Positions 1-8,336 of a stretch of 34,132 nt of DNA are shown piece after piece. Location of the stretch: positions 1 through 34,132 of the IMG/VR virus record IMGVR_UViG_3300010885_001099; one strand, given 5' to 3'. The translations under genes and the position numbers were made by a program. Position 1 is the stretch's first letter, and every line of letters starts with the position of its first letter. This stretch comes from a virus. The notes beneath the pieces are model-generated. The model ran no database searches. It was given only the letters and a program-made list of their open reading frames with translations, and was not told the origin of the DNA.

Positions 1-1
1 A

Positions 2-157
2 CCTGTTAGCCAGAAGGGCAAAACCTACACCACTCGTGATGTAGAAAAAATGTTCCTGAAGCTAAAAGACCTGAACATTGCGCATAAATACGACGACGCA
101 AAAAAACTTGAAGCCGAAATCGATGCTGCGTATATGGAAGGACGCGTAACTGCGTAA
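2..157 (+). CDS. C-terminal end of an unidentified head-region protein (5' partial)
   Basis: An open frame enters from the left edge and ends at TAA 155-157, giving the last 51 residues of a protein. The tail is charged and helical, rich in Lys, Asp and Glu (for example KLKDLNIAHKYDDAKKLEAE). It sits directly upstream of the major capsid gene. In tailed phages that position is usually held by a scaffolding or other head-assembly protein, and a charged helical C-terminus fits one. No diagnostic motif is visible, so the function is inferred from position only. Confidence 0.6.
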   Translation, partial: PVSQKGKTYTTRDVEKMFLKLKDLNIAHKYDDAKKLEAEIDAAYMEGRVTA

Positions 158-210
158 TTCTGATACAGCGGCTAAGATTAAACCAACTTTTATATCTTTA
201 GGAGGTAATC

Positions 211-1212
211 ATGCCAGCTGTATACCCGGCTAATGCGCCGTTTAACACCAATCCGAGCTACTCCGGTAGCTTTATCCCAACCCTTTGGTCTGGCAAACTC
301 AATGCCAAGTTCTACCAAAACACTATGTTGGCAGAGATCGCCAATACTACGTGGGAAGGCGAACTGAAGAATCAAGGCGATACTGTTCGTATTCGTCTGG
401 CTCCATCGATCAGCATTTCCGACTACGAAGTCGGTAACAACTTGTCCTACGAAGTTCCTACTCCTAGCTACACTGATCTTCAAGTCAACAAGGGTAAGTA
501 CTTTGGCGTTCAAGTTTCTGATGTTCTGGGCTATCAGTCCGACATCGATTTGATGAACATGTTCACTGATGACGCAGCTAAACAGCTGAAGATTCAGATC
601 GAAAACGAAGTGTTCTTCAACTCGTTCGTAACCGAAGGCCCTGCCGCAGCTAACGCTGGTGCTACAGCGGGTGCTATTTCTGCTGCTTACAACCTAGGCA
701 CTGACGTCACTCCGATTGACCAATCAAGTGCAGCTAATGTACTGAATGGCATTCTGCGTATGTCTTCTGTTTTGGATGAGCAGAACGTTCCAGAAACAGG
801 TCGTTGGTTGATTATTTCTCCTTATGACCGCCATCTGTTGATGCAGTCGAACATCGCTCAGGCGTACTTCACTGGCGACCCACAGTCCACGATTCGTTCG
901 GGCAAGATTGGTATGTTAGACCGCTTCACAGTCTACGTATCGAACCTGTTACCGAAAGGTGCTGCTGGTAAGGCATTGGTAGCTGGCTTGTCGGCTACAT
1001 CGACTGGTGGCACAGTATCGAACGCAAAAGTTCGTCGTACCATGATCGCCGGTACTAAGGATGCTGTAGCGTTTGCTATGACTGTTAACAAGACTGAGCC
1101 TTTACGTAACCAAACTGACTTTGGTGACATCGTTCGTGGTCTGGCTGTTTATGGCCGTAAGGTCGTTAAGCCAGAAGCACTCGTTGTTGCTCAAGTAGGT
1201 TCGGCGTCTTAA
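211..1212 (+). CDS. Major capsid protein (HK97-fold type)
   Basis: This 333-residue protein is the probable major shell subunit. It starts at an ATG behind a strong AGGAGG site at about 201-206, as expected for the most abundant virion protein. Features typical of phage coat proteins are an N-terminal stretch placing the subunit on a scaffold (SFIPTLWSGKLNAKFYQNTMLAEIAN), a central region around residues 95-135 with VSDVLGYQSDIDLMNMFTDDAAKQL, and a C-terminal beta-rich region ending in YGRKVVKPEALVVAQV. The length is normal for HK97-fold coat proteins of podoviruses. It is followed by a UUCG hairpin and a small structural-type gene. The call rests on family resemblance and gene order. A fold search would confirm it. 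Confidence 0.88.
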   Translation: MPAVYPANAPFNTNPSYSGSFIPTLWSGKLNAKFYQNTMLAEIANTTWEGELKNQGDTVRIRLAPSISISDYEVGNNLSYEVPTPSYTDLQVNKGKYFGVQVSDVLGYQSDIDLMNMFTDDAAKQLKIQIENEVFFNSFVTEGPAAANAGATAGAISAAYNLGTDVTPIDQSSAANVLNGILRMSSVLDEQNVPETGRWLIISPYDRHLLMQSNIAQAYFTGDPQSTIRSGKIGMLDRFTVYVSNLLPKGAAGKALVAGLSATSTGGTVSNAKVRRTMIAGTKDAVAFAMTVNKTEPLRNQTDFGDIVRGLAVYGRKVVKPEALVVAQVGSAS

Positions 1213-1214
1213 TG

Positions 1215-1234
1215 CAAGGGGCTTCGGCCCCTTG
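1215..1234 (+). terminator. UUCG-loop hairpin after the capsid gene
   Basis: A perfect 8-bp stem (CAAGGGGC/GCCCCTTG) is closed by a TTCG tetraloop, three bases after the capsid stop codon. The run of T is imperfect (TTATCAATCTTTTT), so this may be a leaky terminator or an RNA-stabilising 3' structure rather than a full stop. It shares its 14-base core with the hairpin at 1634-1653. Confidence 0.75.
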
Positions 1235-1260
1235 TTATCAATCTTTTTAGGAGAAATATC

Positions 1261-1626
1261 ATGGCTGGTACTCAGTTCGCTACAATCGTCGGCGACATCC
1301 AAACGGGTGTAACTGCTGGCACGACACAAACCCAAGCTGGAGCCACTGCTATTACTGGCTCTGTCGCCACTGTAACAGTTGTTGCTGTAGATAATGACGG
1401 CGTTATTCTTCCATCCAACATGTCGGCGCAATCACGTGTAGTTATTGCTAACCTTGATGCTGCTCAAGATATCAAGGTGTACCCTCCTGTTGGTGGCACC
1501 ATCAATGGCGCAGCAGCTAACGCCGCTTTGGTGGTAGGTCAGCAACAAGCTGTTGAGTGTATTCAAATCGGCGCTACTGGGCTGACTTGGATCGCTATGC
1601 TTAGCGCGGTAGCAACACCCGCCTAA
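1261..1626 (+). CDS. Small Ala/Gly/Thr-rich putative head protein (decoration or stabilising type)
   Basis: This 121-residue protein starts at ATG behind AGGAGAAA. It is rich in Ala, Gly, Thr and Val, with alternating beta-type residues and no Lys or Arg cluster. The second half reads like a compact beta domain (VIANLDAAQDIKVYPPVGGTINGAA, then QAVECIQIGATGLTWIAML). It lies directly after the capsid gene and between two near-identical hairpins. In many phages that position holds a head decoration or stabilising protein expressed at high level. No named family is recognised with certainty, so the role is inferred from position and composition. Confidence 0.7.
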   Translation: MAGTQFATIVGDIQTGVTAGTTQTQAGATAITGSVATVTVVAVDNDGVILPSNMSAQSRVVIANLDAAQDIKVYPPVGGTINGAAANAALVVGQQQAVECIQIGATGLTWIAMLSAVATPA

Positions 1627-1633
1627 TCAATAG

Positions 1634-1657
1634 CTCGGGGCTTCGGCCCCGAGTTTT
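1634..1657 (+). terminator. Intrinsic terminator with UUCG loop
   Basis: A perfect 8-bp GC-rich stem (CTCGGGGC/GCCCCGAG, 1634-1653) with a TTCG loop is followed directly by TTTT. It lies eight bases after the stop of the preceding small gene and has the classic form of a rho-independent terminator. Genes downstream continue on the same strand without an obvious new promoter, so partial read-through is likely. Confidence 0.85.
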
Positions 1658-1672
1658 CCTATAGGATACTTT

Positions 1673-1948
1673 ATGAATGTTTACGAACTAACTGAAAAGC
1701 TTGGTGGTGAAATTGTTATGAGCAAAGCTCGTGTACGCCAAGGAAATGAATATATCGTTCTTGGTATACTGAATGGCGACGATATGATTTTCACAGAAGA
1801 AGGTCGTCGATTAGCTGCTGAACATGCTACTGAGCCTAAACCTAAGCGTAGTAGACCCGCTAAATCTGACGTAGTAGAATTAGAACAAGTTACAGAAGAT
1901 GTTCCTTTTCCAATTTCTGAGCCAGCATCAAAAACTGGTTTGCGCTAA
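1673..1948 (+). CDS. Small hypothetical protein, head-tail region
   Basis: A 91-residue protein of unknown function, starting at ATG behind AGGA (1662-1665). The N-terminal half looks folded: MNVYELTEKLGGEIVMSKARVRQGNEYIVLGILNG, then an EEGRRLAAEH helix. The C-terminal half (from about residue 54) is charged and low in hydrophobic residues (EPKPKRSRPAKSD), so it is probably a flexible tail. The gene lies between the small capsid-associated gene and the adaptor-like genes and is spaced nine bases from the next start. It may be a minor head or completion protein, but nothing in the sequence proves that. Confidence 0.6.
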   Translation: MNVYELTEKLGGEIVMSKARVRQGNEYIVLGILNGDDMIFTEEGRRLAAEHATEPKPKRSRPAKSDVVELEQVTEDVPFPISEPASKTGLR

Positions 1949-1957
1949 GAGAGAAAA

Positions 1958-2635
1958 ATGGCCACTGTCAAAGTAGTTAGTATTATATCAAGAGCGCAAA
2001 CTCTCTTGAAAGATGCTTCCGGGGCACGGTGGCCTGTTCTCGAACTGCAACTTTGGTTGAATGATAGTTATCGCGAAATAGTTACGCTTCACCCCGATGC
2101 TAACGCAGAGGTTGGTACTTTTGTTTGCGCAGCAGGGTATAGGCAGACACTAGAAACAAATTATCCTTACGCTTATAAAGTGCTTGAGGTATTAAATAAC
2201 AGCGCTGCTACATCTAATAAAAAGTTCGTAAAACTAGTTTCGAAAAGAAGTATGGATTCTATGGTACCTGATTGGTATAACCAAACAGCGTCCGTAAATA
2301 TTGAAAAATACATGTATGACCAGAGAGTTCCAAAAGATTTTCTTGTTTACCCACCTGCTACTACAGCTGCGCGGCTAGAGATAATTTACTCTACTGTGCC
2401 ACAACCACATACACTAACTGAAGCACAGCTTCAGAACGCAGCTACCGCAGAAGTTATTCGTCTTGACGATATTTATGGTAGCCCTATACTGGATTACATT
2501 CTTTATCGAGCCTATACCAAAGATTCGGAACAACCAAACAACGCTGCTCGTGCGGCGGCTCATTATCAAGCTATGGTTACGTCGCTAAACTTTAAAGTTC
2601 AGAGCGATGAAAGCGTAGCACCGGGGAGTTCATAA
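1958..2635 (+). CDS. Phage adaptor-like protein (DUF6682 type)
   Basis: A 225-residue protein. The N-terminal signature ISRAQTLLKDASGARWPVLELQLWLNDSYREIVTLHPDA (about residues 9-48) matches the pattern I associate with DUF6682-type phage adaptor proteins: an ISRA..LL.D...W...EL..W.ND..REI pattern followed by a conserved Pro. The rest is a mixed alpha/beta domain with a conserved-looking LDDIYGSPILDYILYRAYTKDSE helix near the C-terminus, typical of neck and adaptor proteins. It lies between the head genes and the fibre genes, where the connector between portal and tail is expected. The next gene begins at its stop codon. The family call is from memory and the adaptor role is inferred. Confidence 0.7.
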   Translation: MATVKVVSIISRAQTLLKDASGARWPVLELQLWLNDSYREIVTLHPDANAEVGTFVCAAGYRQTLETNYPYAYKVLEVLNNSAATSNKKFVKLVSKRSMDSMVPDWYNQTASVNIEKYMYDQRVPKDFLVYPPATTAARLEIIYSTVPQPHTLTEAQLQNAATAEVIRLDDIYGSPILDYILYRAYTKDSEQPNNAARAAAHYQAMVTSLNFKVQSDESVAPGSS

Positions 2636-3252
2636 TGGCTACAGTGCTTTGGGATGATGTTTTAGATTTAATCACGCCAGAAATACCTTCGTGCCCTGAA
2701 AGCATAATTACGAAGTATTTACCTATTGTCGCCTCTGATTTCTTCGCTAGAACCCACCTATGGAGAGTGCCCTTAGAGGACATGTCCACTGTAGTAAACC
2801 AGTCTACCTATGACTTAGTGGCAGGATTTTTCGACACAAAAATAGAATCTGTGTTGTCGCTAAACGTAGACTATAAGAACATGACTCACACCGACTCTAG
2901 ATTAGTCGACCAAGAGTATCTAACTAGAACAGGGCAACCTACTCATTTTTGGGTTGTCGATGATACGTCAATTCGTTTGTTTTACATTCCTGACCGAGTT
3001 TTGGATATCACAGGCGAGGTTGTTCTAAAGCCATCTCGTACCGCTCGTGGTATACCTTCTTGGGTATACGAGACTTGGATAGACACGATTATTAGCGGCA
3101 CGTTGTATAGACTATGCCGCATTAAAGAAAAAGACTGGACTGATCCTGAGTTTGCGTCGTTGCACAAAGGGGTCTATGAGCAAGGTGTTACGAATTCTAG
3201 GATTCGTGATATGAGAAATGTCCAACTACGCGCAAAAATGCAACGTTTTTAA
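2635..3252 (+). CDS. Putative head-to-tail joining protein
   Basis: A 205-residue protein whose ATG overlaps the last base of the preceding stop codon, so translation is probably coupled. It starts ATVLWDDVLDLITPEIPSCPESIITKYLPIVASDFFARTHLWR, a helical N-terminus, followed by a beta-rich domain (residues about 50-130) and a helical end with DWTDPEFASLHKGVYEQGVTNSRIRDMRN. Similar proteins accompany the adaptor gene in podoviruses, where they occupy the position of neck or tail-joining proteins. No catalytic motif is visible. The role is inferred from order, size and predicted composition. Confidence 0.62.
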   Translation: MATVLWDDVLDLITPEIPSCPESIITKYLPIVASDFFARTHLWRVPLEDMSTVVNQSTYDLVAGFFDTKIESVLSLNVDYKNMTHTDSRLVDQEYLTRTGQPTHFWVVDDTSIRLFYIPDRVLDITGEVVLKPSRTARGIPSWVYETWIDTIISGTLYRLCRIKEKDWTDPEFASLHKGVYEQGVTNSRIRDMRNVQLRAKMQRF

Positions 3253-3261
3253 GGAGTTGGT

Positions 3262-3612
3262 ATGTCAGCTGCTGTGTATAATTTTTTTATAGAGCAAGGC
3301 GCTACTTTTCAAAAAACAATAACTTGGAAAGATTCTAGCGGCACGGCTATAAATCTTACTGGCTACACAGCGCGTATGCAGTTTCGCCGTGTAGTTTCAG
3401 CGACTGAAGTATTGTTTTCTGCTACTTCTTCTAATGGAATAATTGTTTTGGGCGGAGCCGCTGGGACAGTTGCTATTACTATTCCTGCGACTACCACAGA
3501 AGCTTTCGCGTTTGTCGACGCTGTTTACGACCTAGAACTACAAAGCTCAGGTGGTATTGTGACAAGACTAATGGAAGGTGGAGTAGCTGTCTCTAAAGAG
3601 GTAACACGATGA
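3262..3612 (+). CDS. Small beta-sandwich tail protein resembling the BppU N-terminal domain
   Basis: A 116-residue protein starting at ATG behind AGGAG. The pattern [35 protein letters not shown], then [13 protein letters not shown], then [20 protein letters not shown], resembles the N-terminal domain of upper-baseplate BppU-type proteins and many small phage proteins placed next to fibre genes. It probably forms an immunoglobulin-like beta sandwich that attaches or caps the fibre. Its stop overlaps the start of the collagen-like fibre gene by four bases (ATGA), which argues for coupled synthesis with the fibre. The domain resemblance is good but the exact partner is inferred. Confidence 0.65.
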   Translation: MSAAVYNFFIEQGATFQKTITWKDSSGTAINLTGYTARMQFRRVVSATEVLFSATSSNGIIVLGGAAGTVAITIPATTTEAFAFVDAVYDLELQSSGGIVTRLMEGGVAVSKEVTR

Positions 3613-6600
3613 ATATTACTGAAATAGACAACGTTCAGTTAGTAATCGTTGAGACGACACAGAATCCCCAGATTATAGATATAGCCGCAGTCGGCCCACA
3701 AGGCCCACAAGGGGCTGCGTCTACTGTAGCTGGTCCAACAGGTCCGACAGGTGCACAAGGCATACAAGGTGTGACAGGCCCAACAGGTCCAACAGGTACT
3801 TCAGGTGCTAAAGGAGATACTGGAGAAATAGGCCCGTTTGGTCCTACAGGTGTTACCGGCCCCGCTGGGGCGACAGGTCCAACAGGAGCTGTGGGTGCTC
3901 TAGGTCCAACGGGTCCAACGGGTCCAACAGGGGCTGCGTCTACTGTAGCTGGTCCAACAGGCCCAATAGGCCCAACAGGCGCAACAGGTCCACAAGGCGC
4001 AGCGTCTACTCAAGCTGGTCCAACAGGCCCAACTGGTGCGCAAGGTGTAACAGGTCCTACAGGCCCAACTGGTGCGCAAGGGGAGTCTTCTAATTTATTT
4101 CTTTATGACGCTAAAACAACTATAACTACTGGCAATCCTGCTGCTGGATTTTTAATATGGAATAACGCAACACAGACTAGCGCTACGCAAATAAATGTAA
4201 GCCACTTAACTGACACGGATGTAGACGTTGATATTTTTTTAGCGCTACTAGCCACAAACCAACGGTTTACTATACAAGATCAAACCGTAAGTTCAAATTA
4301 TCAAACATGGACCATCACAGGGGCTGTCACTAATATTAATCCCGGCACAGTAAATAGCTATTGGACTATTCCTGTTTCATTAGTTAGTTCTGGGGGCACA
4401 GGCACAACAGGTTTTGCAAATAATCAGCCATTATTTATTGCGATAGTTTCGGGGATTGTTGGCCCAACAGGCCCGACAGGCGCTGGTGGAACTATTGGTT
4501 ACTACGGTTCTTTTCTTGATACTACAACACAAACCAATGCTGGCGCGACTACCGCAAATTTGGTTACGGTAAACTCCACAAATGACGCAAGCGGTATCAG
4601 CGTTGTTGATGGCTCAAAACTTACTTTCGCTAATGTAGGTACATATCGAGTTAACCTTTTAGGCCAGTTTATTACTACTGGCGGCGGCAGTGACTACAAA
4701 GTAACAATTTGGTATTCCAAAAATGGAAGCAATGTTGTAAATGGTTCGTTTGTGTTTACAACTTCCGGCGTAAACAATCAGGTTCTTGCGAACGTAGAAG
4801 ACATTGTTGTAGCTAATGCTGGGGATTACATTCAGTTTTATTGGCAATCAATAAACACTTACATGCAGTTGCAATACGTAGCTGCTGGATCATCTCCAAC
4901 AAGACCTGCTTCGCCTAGTGTAAACATTAGCGTTGAGCAAATAACCTACACTCAACTTGGCCCAACAGGTGCAGTAGGCCCAACAGGTCCAACAGGTGCG
5001 CAAGGTATACAAGGTGTAACAGGCCCAACAGGTTCAACAGGGGCTGCGTCTACTGTAGCTGGCCCAACAGGCCCAACAGGTGCGCAAGGCATACAAGGTG
5101 TAACAGGCCCAACAGGCCCAACAGGTTCAACAGGAGCTGCATCTACTGTAGCTGGTCCAACAGGGCCAACAGGCCCAGCGGGTAGCGGCGGGGGTGGGGG
5201 AACCCCCGCTGGCGCAAATACTCAAATTCAGTACAACAACGCTGGAGCGTTTGGCGCGTCAGCTGGACTGACTTTTGACGGCACTAATCTAACTACTACT
5301 GGCAGCGCAACGGCTACAACTTTTATTCCTTCAGGCTCTACCGCCCCAACTAATGGATTGTATTTACCGACGACTAATACGCTTGGTTTATCGGCTAACT
5401 CTATAAATATGGCCCGGTTAACTTCCACCGGTTTGAGTATTGGCACTGCTATAAACCCCTTCGCTAGACTCCACATTGGTACAACTGCGTTTAGTTCCGC
5501 TTCTTGGGCTACGTCAGGTCTTGGTTTACGTATTGATGCAGCGACTTATACTTCTACCGGCGGTTTAGCATCTACCGTAGTGGTAGCCAATAGTATTGCA
5601 CAACAGACATTTGCAGCTACCACCGCTTCACAAACAGTCGCAAACGCGGCTACTTTATACATCGCAAACGCACCTGCTGCTGGTACAAACGTAACAATTA
5701 CTAACGCTTACGCTTTATACGTTGCTGGTGGGTCTAGTTTTATGGCGGGACCATTATTAGTGGGAGCAGGAGCTTCAGGGATTACTTTTTCAACGGGTAT
5801 AAAATCTTTATTAGACGTAGGCGCGGCTTCTGTAGCTTATACGGATCAAAGCAATAACTACGGAACTGGTCCAAGCATTTCCACTGATTCAACTACTTTT
5901 AACTACCCAAACGCTCCTGATTCGGCAACTAATGCTTACGCTAATTATTTGTCACCTGTAGTGTTTAACGGTAATGGCGTTAATGGAACTACATGGGATT
6001 TTGGTTCTACACTCCATATCGCAGGTGCTCCTTCTTCAAATACAGGCACTATTACTACGGGGTACGCTTTATCAATAGGTAATTCTGGTTCTGCTGATGG
6101 TGGTATATACATAAATGTTGCAGCAGATGCGTCTGGTTTAAATGTTGCCACTGGATTAGCAGGTTTTGGTGGGAAAGTACAATTTTATAGTACAACAGGC
6201 GATAAACTTACTGTTACTGGAAATAGTACAAGGGCTGCGTGGACTACTACTGGGGCTGCTATTAGTGTTGGTTCAGGAACATACACATCAAACGCGGGTT
6301 TAACTGGAACTGTTGTAGCCAATAGTATTGCACAACCAACTTTTGCAGCGACTACTGCGTCGCAAACAGTAACAAACGCAGCCACATTGTATATAGCCGC
6401 CGCACCATCAGCCGGGACTAACGTAACTATTACCAACCCTTATGCGCTTTACGTTGCGGCTGGCAATTCATTTTTTGGCGGTAGCGTTACTGGCCGAATT
6501 AACCCTCGTGTAGTTACCGCAACAAATACGGCAACACTAGAAGCAAATATTTCAACGGCTGACCAATATAATTTAACAGCGCAAACTGGTACTTTGAGTG

Positions 6601-6827
6601 TTTCTGCACCCATTGGATCACCGAAGGATGGTAATAAATTAATATTTAGAATTTTAGGCAACACTACAGCGCAAAGCATATCGTGGGCTTCCGGCACAAA
6701 CGGGTTTCTTGCTATGGGAGTAACCCTGCCGACAACAACTGTTGTTGGTAAAGTCATTTATGTTGGTTGCATATACAATGAAAACGCTACCCGCTGGGAT
6801 GTTGTTGCTGTAACTATACAAACTTAA
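3609..6827 (+). CDS. Collagen-like tail fibre protein
   Basis: A 1072-residue fibre. After about 28 residues it enters collagen-type Gly-X-Y repeats (residues about 29-158), dominated by GPT and broken by a recurring [10 protein letters not shown] unit. A second repeat block spans about 450-530 and ends in a poly-Gly hinge. Between them are two beta domains. The second (about 290-445, with [13 protein letters not shown] and ending NISVEQITY) resembles C1q/TNF-like jelly-roll heads that trimerise collagen stalks. The C-terminal half holds two copies of an [16 protein letters not shown] module, each ending in a YALYV motif (about 650-710 and 895-955). The C-terminal domain ends [10 protein letters not shown], as in other phage fibres. 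It is probably a trimeric host-contact fibre. Its start overlaps the preceding gene by four bases. Confidence 0.85.
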   Translation: MNITEIDNVQLVIVETTQNPQIIDIAAVGPQGPQGAASTVAGPTGPTGAQGIQGVTGPTGPTGTSGAKGDTGEIGPFGPTGVTGPAGATGPTGAVGALGPTGPTGPTGAASTVAGPTGPIGPTGATGPQGAASTQAGPTGPTGAQGVTGPTGPTGAQGESSNLFLYDAKTTITTGNPAAGFLIWNNATQTSATQINVSHLTDTDVDVDIFLALLATNQRFTIQDQTVSSNYQTWTITGAVTNINPGTVNSYWTIPVSLVSSGGTGTTGFANNQPLFIAIVSGIVGPTGPTGAGGTIGYYGSFLDTTTQTNAGATTANLVTVNSTNDASGISVVDGSKLTFANVGTYRVNLLGQFITTGGGSDYKVTIWYSKNGSNVVNGSFVFTTSGVNNQVLANVEDIVVANAGDYIQFYWQSINTYMQLQYVAAGSSPTRPASPSVNISVEQITYTQLGPTGAVGPTGPTGAQGIQGVTGPTGSTGAASTVAGPTGPTGAQGIQGVTGPTGPTGSTGAASTVAGPTGPTGPAGSGGGGGTPAGANTQIQYNNAGAFGASAGLTFDGTNLTTTGSATATTFIPSGSTAPTNGLYLPTTNTLGLSANSINMARLTSTGLSIGTAINPFARLHIGTTAFSSASWATSGLGLRIDAATYTSTGGLASTVVVANSIAQQTFAATTASQTVANAATLYIANAPAAGTNVTITNAYALYVAGGSSFMAGPLLVGAGASGITFSTGIKSLLDVGAASVAYTDQSNNYGTGPSISTDSTTFNYPNAPDSATNAYANYLSPVVFNGNGVNGTTWDFGSTLHIAGAPSSNTGTITTGYALSIGNSGSADGGIYINVAADASGLNVATGLAGFGGKVQFYSTTGDKLTVTGNSTRAAWTTTGAAISVGSGTYTSNAGLTGTVVANSIAQPTFAATTASQTVTNAATLYIAAAPSAGTNVTITNPYALYVAAGNSFFGGSVTGRINPRVVTATNTATLEANISTADQYNLTAQTGTLSVSAPIGSPKDGNKLIFRILGNTTAQSISWASGTNGFLAMGVTLPTTTVVGKVIYVGCIYNENATRWDVVAVTIQT
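3693..4085 (+). repeat. First collagen-type coding repeat block
   Basis: Near-identical 9-base units (of the type GGTCCAACA or GGCCCAACA) encode Gly-Pro-Thr triplets. They are mixed with a longer recurring unit encoding [11 protein letters not shown]. The block is internally repetitive at DNA level and shares long near-identical stretches with 4960-5200, so it is prone to recombination. Confidence 0.85.
4960..5200 (+). repeat. Second collagen-type coding repeat block
   Basis: This block repeats the units of 3693-4085, including two near-copies of a segment encoding [16 protein letters not shown] followed by [11 protein letters not shown] (around 4990-5060 and 5060-5160). It ends at a poly-Gly run (GSGGGGG). 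Confidence 0.85.
5540..5740 (+). repeat. First copy of a duplicated beta module in the fibre gene
   Basis: Encodes an [30 protein letters not shown]-like unit ending in [10 protein letters not shown]. The same unit recurs with substitutions at about 6276-6480. The copies differ at many third codon positions, which suggests an old duplication. Confidence 0.7.
6276..6480 (+). repeat. Second copy of the duplicated beta module in the fibre gene
   Basis: Diverged copy of the unit at 5540-5740, with [18 protein letters not shown] and [10 protein letters not shown] as the shared marks. Confidence 0.7.
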
Positions 6828-6831
6828 AATT

Positions 6832-7809
6832 ATGGCGACAAGAGTAAAAACAGTTTTTGTCGGACTAGCGTTTAACCAATCTGGAACATTTCTTGTCCCG
6901 GCTGATTACGAGTCTTTAGTCTCTCTTGAAGCTATTGGTGCTGGGGGGGCGGGTAACAACGGCACTACTACTCAAGCAGGTGGAGGTGGAGGTGGTGGCG
7001 CTTATGCAAAAACTCTAGCTGGAGCTGGCGGAATTACAGCTACATTAACTCCGGGGCAAACAATTTATTGGCAAAAGGGGCCGGGCGGGGCATGGAATAG
7101 TTCTACCCCTCTTGATTCATATATTAATGTTGTAAACGCTTTTACGCCGCCAACCTCTGTTGCGCAAGGAGTATTAGCAAAAGCTGGCGCGAATGGGCCA
7201 ACGACGAGCAGCCCTTCAGGGGGTACAGGTGGTACAGCAGCAGCATCAATCGGCAATACTAAGTTCTCTGGTGGTAGTGGAGGAAGCGGGACAACTGCGT
7301 CAACCCGAAATGGTGGCGGTGGAGGCGGTGGGGCGGCTGGCCCAAGCGGAGGGGGCGCTTCCGGGGGGGCGTCACACAATGCCGGGTCTACACAAGGCGG
7401 CGGAGGCGGCGGGGCGGCAAATGGTGGGTCGATTGGGCAAGCAGGTACAGCAGACCTTGGCGGTAATGGCGGTTCTATAACGGGTGGGACTATTGGAGCT
7501 GGGTATAACATACTTACTTCTACCCCTGCAACAGCGGGGACAAAGGGAGGTGGCGGTGGAGGCGGGGCTTGGGATGGAGCTGCTGTACGGGCGGGGGGTA
7601 GCCCAAGCACGGTTGAAATTTGGCAAGATTCAACTACCGGAGCAGTTTCGGGGCCATCGAGCGGCTTTGGTGGAAATAACAGCGGCACATCCGGGTTTTT
7701 TGGTTGCGGTAGTGGTGGTAACGGCACTGGTTCTAATTCTGGCGGGGAAGGGGTTTTAATATTTACCTACAACGCTTACGATGACGGCAGAATGTTTTTT
7801 CTGTTTTAA
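6832..7809 (+). CDS. Poly-glycine-rich tail adhesin-like protein
   Basis: A 325-residue protein beginning five bases after the fibre stop. Residues 1-35 form a beta-type entry (VFVGLAFNQSGTFLVPADYESLVSLEAIGAGG). The rest is a succession of poly-Gly runs of five to seven residues separated by short loops (residues about 35-300), ending in an aromatic tip, YDDGRMFFLF. Poly-Gly runs of this kind form packed polyglycine-II bundles in known phage adhesins such as the gp38 type of phage S16, where the loops bind the receptor. The position after a long fibre fits a receptor-binding tip. Similarity to gp38 is by composition, not by alignment. A separate short tail fibre is the main alternative. Confidence 0.68.
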   Translation: MATRVKTVFVGLAFNQSGTFLVPADYESLVSLEAIGAGGAGNNGTTTQAGGGGGGGAYAKTLAGAGGITATLTPGQTIYWQKGPGGAWNSSTPLDSYINVVNAFTPPTSVAQGVLAKAGANGPTTSSPSGGTGGTAAASIGNTKFSGGSGGSGTTASTRNGGGGGGGAAGPSGGGASGGASHNAGSTQGGGGGGAANGGSIGQAGTADLGGNGGSITGGTIGAGYNILTSTPATAGTKGGGGGGGAWDGAAVRAGGSPSTVEIWQDSTTGAVSGPSSGFGGNNSGTSGFFGCGSGGNGTGSNSGGEGVLIFTYNAYDDGRMFFLF

Positions 7810-7831
7810 TAATAAAAACTGGAGTATAGAG

Positions 7832-8167
7832 ATGAATGTTTGGAAAATTACCCATATAAATTGCATCTTGGATCAAGATGGAAAACAAAACATAGTCAAA
7901 GAAGTTGAGTTCTCTGTGGATGGCTTAGTTAACGGCACAGCCGCAATTCCTTATGAAGACGGAAATTTTTTGTCGTATAGTGAACTTACCGAAGGCACTG
8001 TGATTGGGTGGGTAAAATCCGCGCTAACCGATTCTGGTGTTGCTTATTATGAAGACATGGTAGCCCAACTAAAAGCCCCGCCTACTACGGGGTACAAAGG
8101 GCTTCCTTGGGCGGAAGGGCAAACTGCTGGCCTTACAGCAGAAACTAATGGAGAAACAAATGAATGA
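7832..8167 (+). CDS. Conserved small phage protein (DUF7936-like)
   Basis: A 111-residue protein. I chose the ATG at 7832 because GGAG lies seven bases upstream. An earlier in-frame ATG at 7781 would overlap the previous gene and lacks such a site. The layout MNVWKITHINCI..QDG, then YSELTEGTVIGWVKSAL, then YEDMVAQLKAPP, and a Pro-rich GLPWAEGQ end, matches a common uncharacterised phage family found near tail genes that I recall as DUF7936. No enzymatic motif is present. It may be a minor structural protein. Confidence 0.65.
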   Translation: MNVWKITHINCILDQDGKQNIVKEVEFSVDGLVNGTAAIPYEDGNFLSYSELTEGTVIGWVKSALTDSGVAYYEDMVAQLKAPPTTGYKGLPWAEGQTAGLTAETNGETNE

Positions 8168-8333
8168 CATCAAACTAACGCTAACCGTGGATGAAGTTAA
8201 CCGTGTTCTAGGTGCGCTAGGCGATAAACCTTTTGTACAAGTTGCTGACCTTATTGAAAAAATTCGTACACAGGCTCAACCACAAGTATCAGAACAAAAA
8301 GCCGACATGGTTGCTGACGAATTAGTGAGCTAA
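8160..8333 (+). CDS. Conserved phage microprotein
   Basis: A 57-residue protein starting MNDIKLTLTVDEVNRVLGALGDKPFVQVADLIEKI. The ATG at 8160 is preferred over that at 8148 because GGAG falls 8 bases before it. The start overlaps the previous gene by eight bases. Short proteins with this IKLTL.VDEVN..L.ALG..PF..V..LI pattern recur in phages next to lysis or tail genes. The function is unknown. The next gene lies in the same frame, one codon beyond its TAA stop. Confidence 0.65.
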   Translation: MNDIKLTLTVDEVNRVLGALGDKPFVQVADLIEKIRTQAQPQVSEQKADMVADELVS

Positions 8334-8336
8334 AAA

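Noticed and set aside
3693-5200. The regular repeats considered as a CRISPR-like array
   Set aside because: The units keep the reading frame, encode Gly-X-Y, and are not separated by unique spacers of constant size.
7065-7727. A 220-residue proline-rich open frame on the minus strand
   Set aside because: It is the antisense of the poly-Gly coding region (GGN read backward gives NCC, Pro). It has no ribosome site and the plus-strand frame explains the sequence.
7193-7759. Plus-strand frames overlapping the poly-Gly gene (7193-7480 and 7484-7759)
   Set aside because: These are frame-shifted readings of GC-rich Gly codons, with no ribosome site and no plausible protein pattern.
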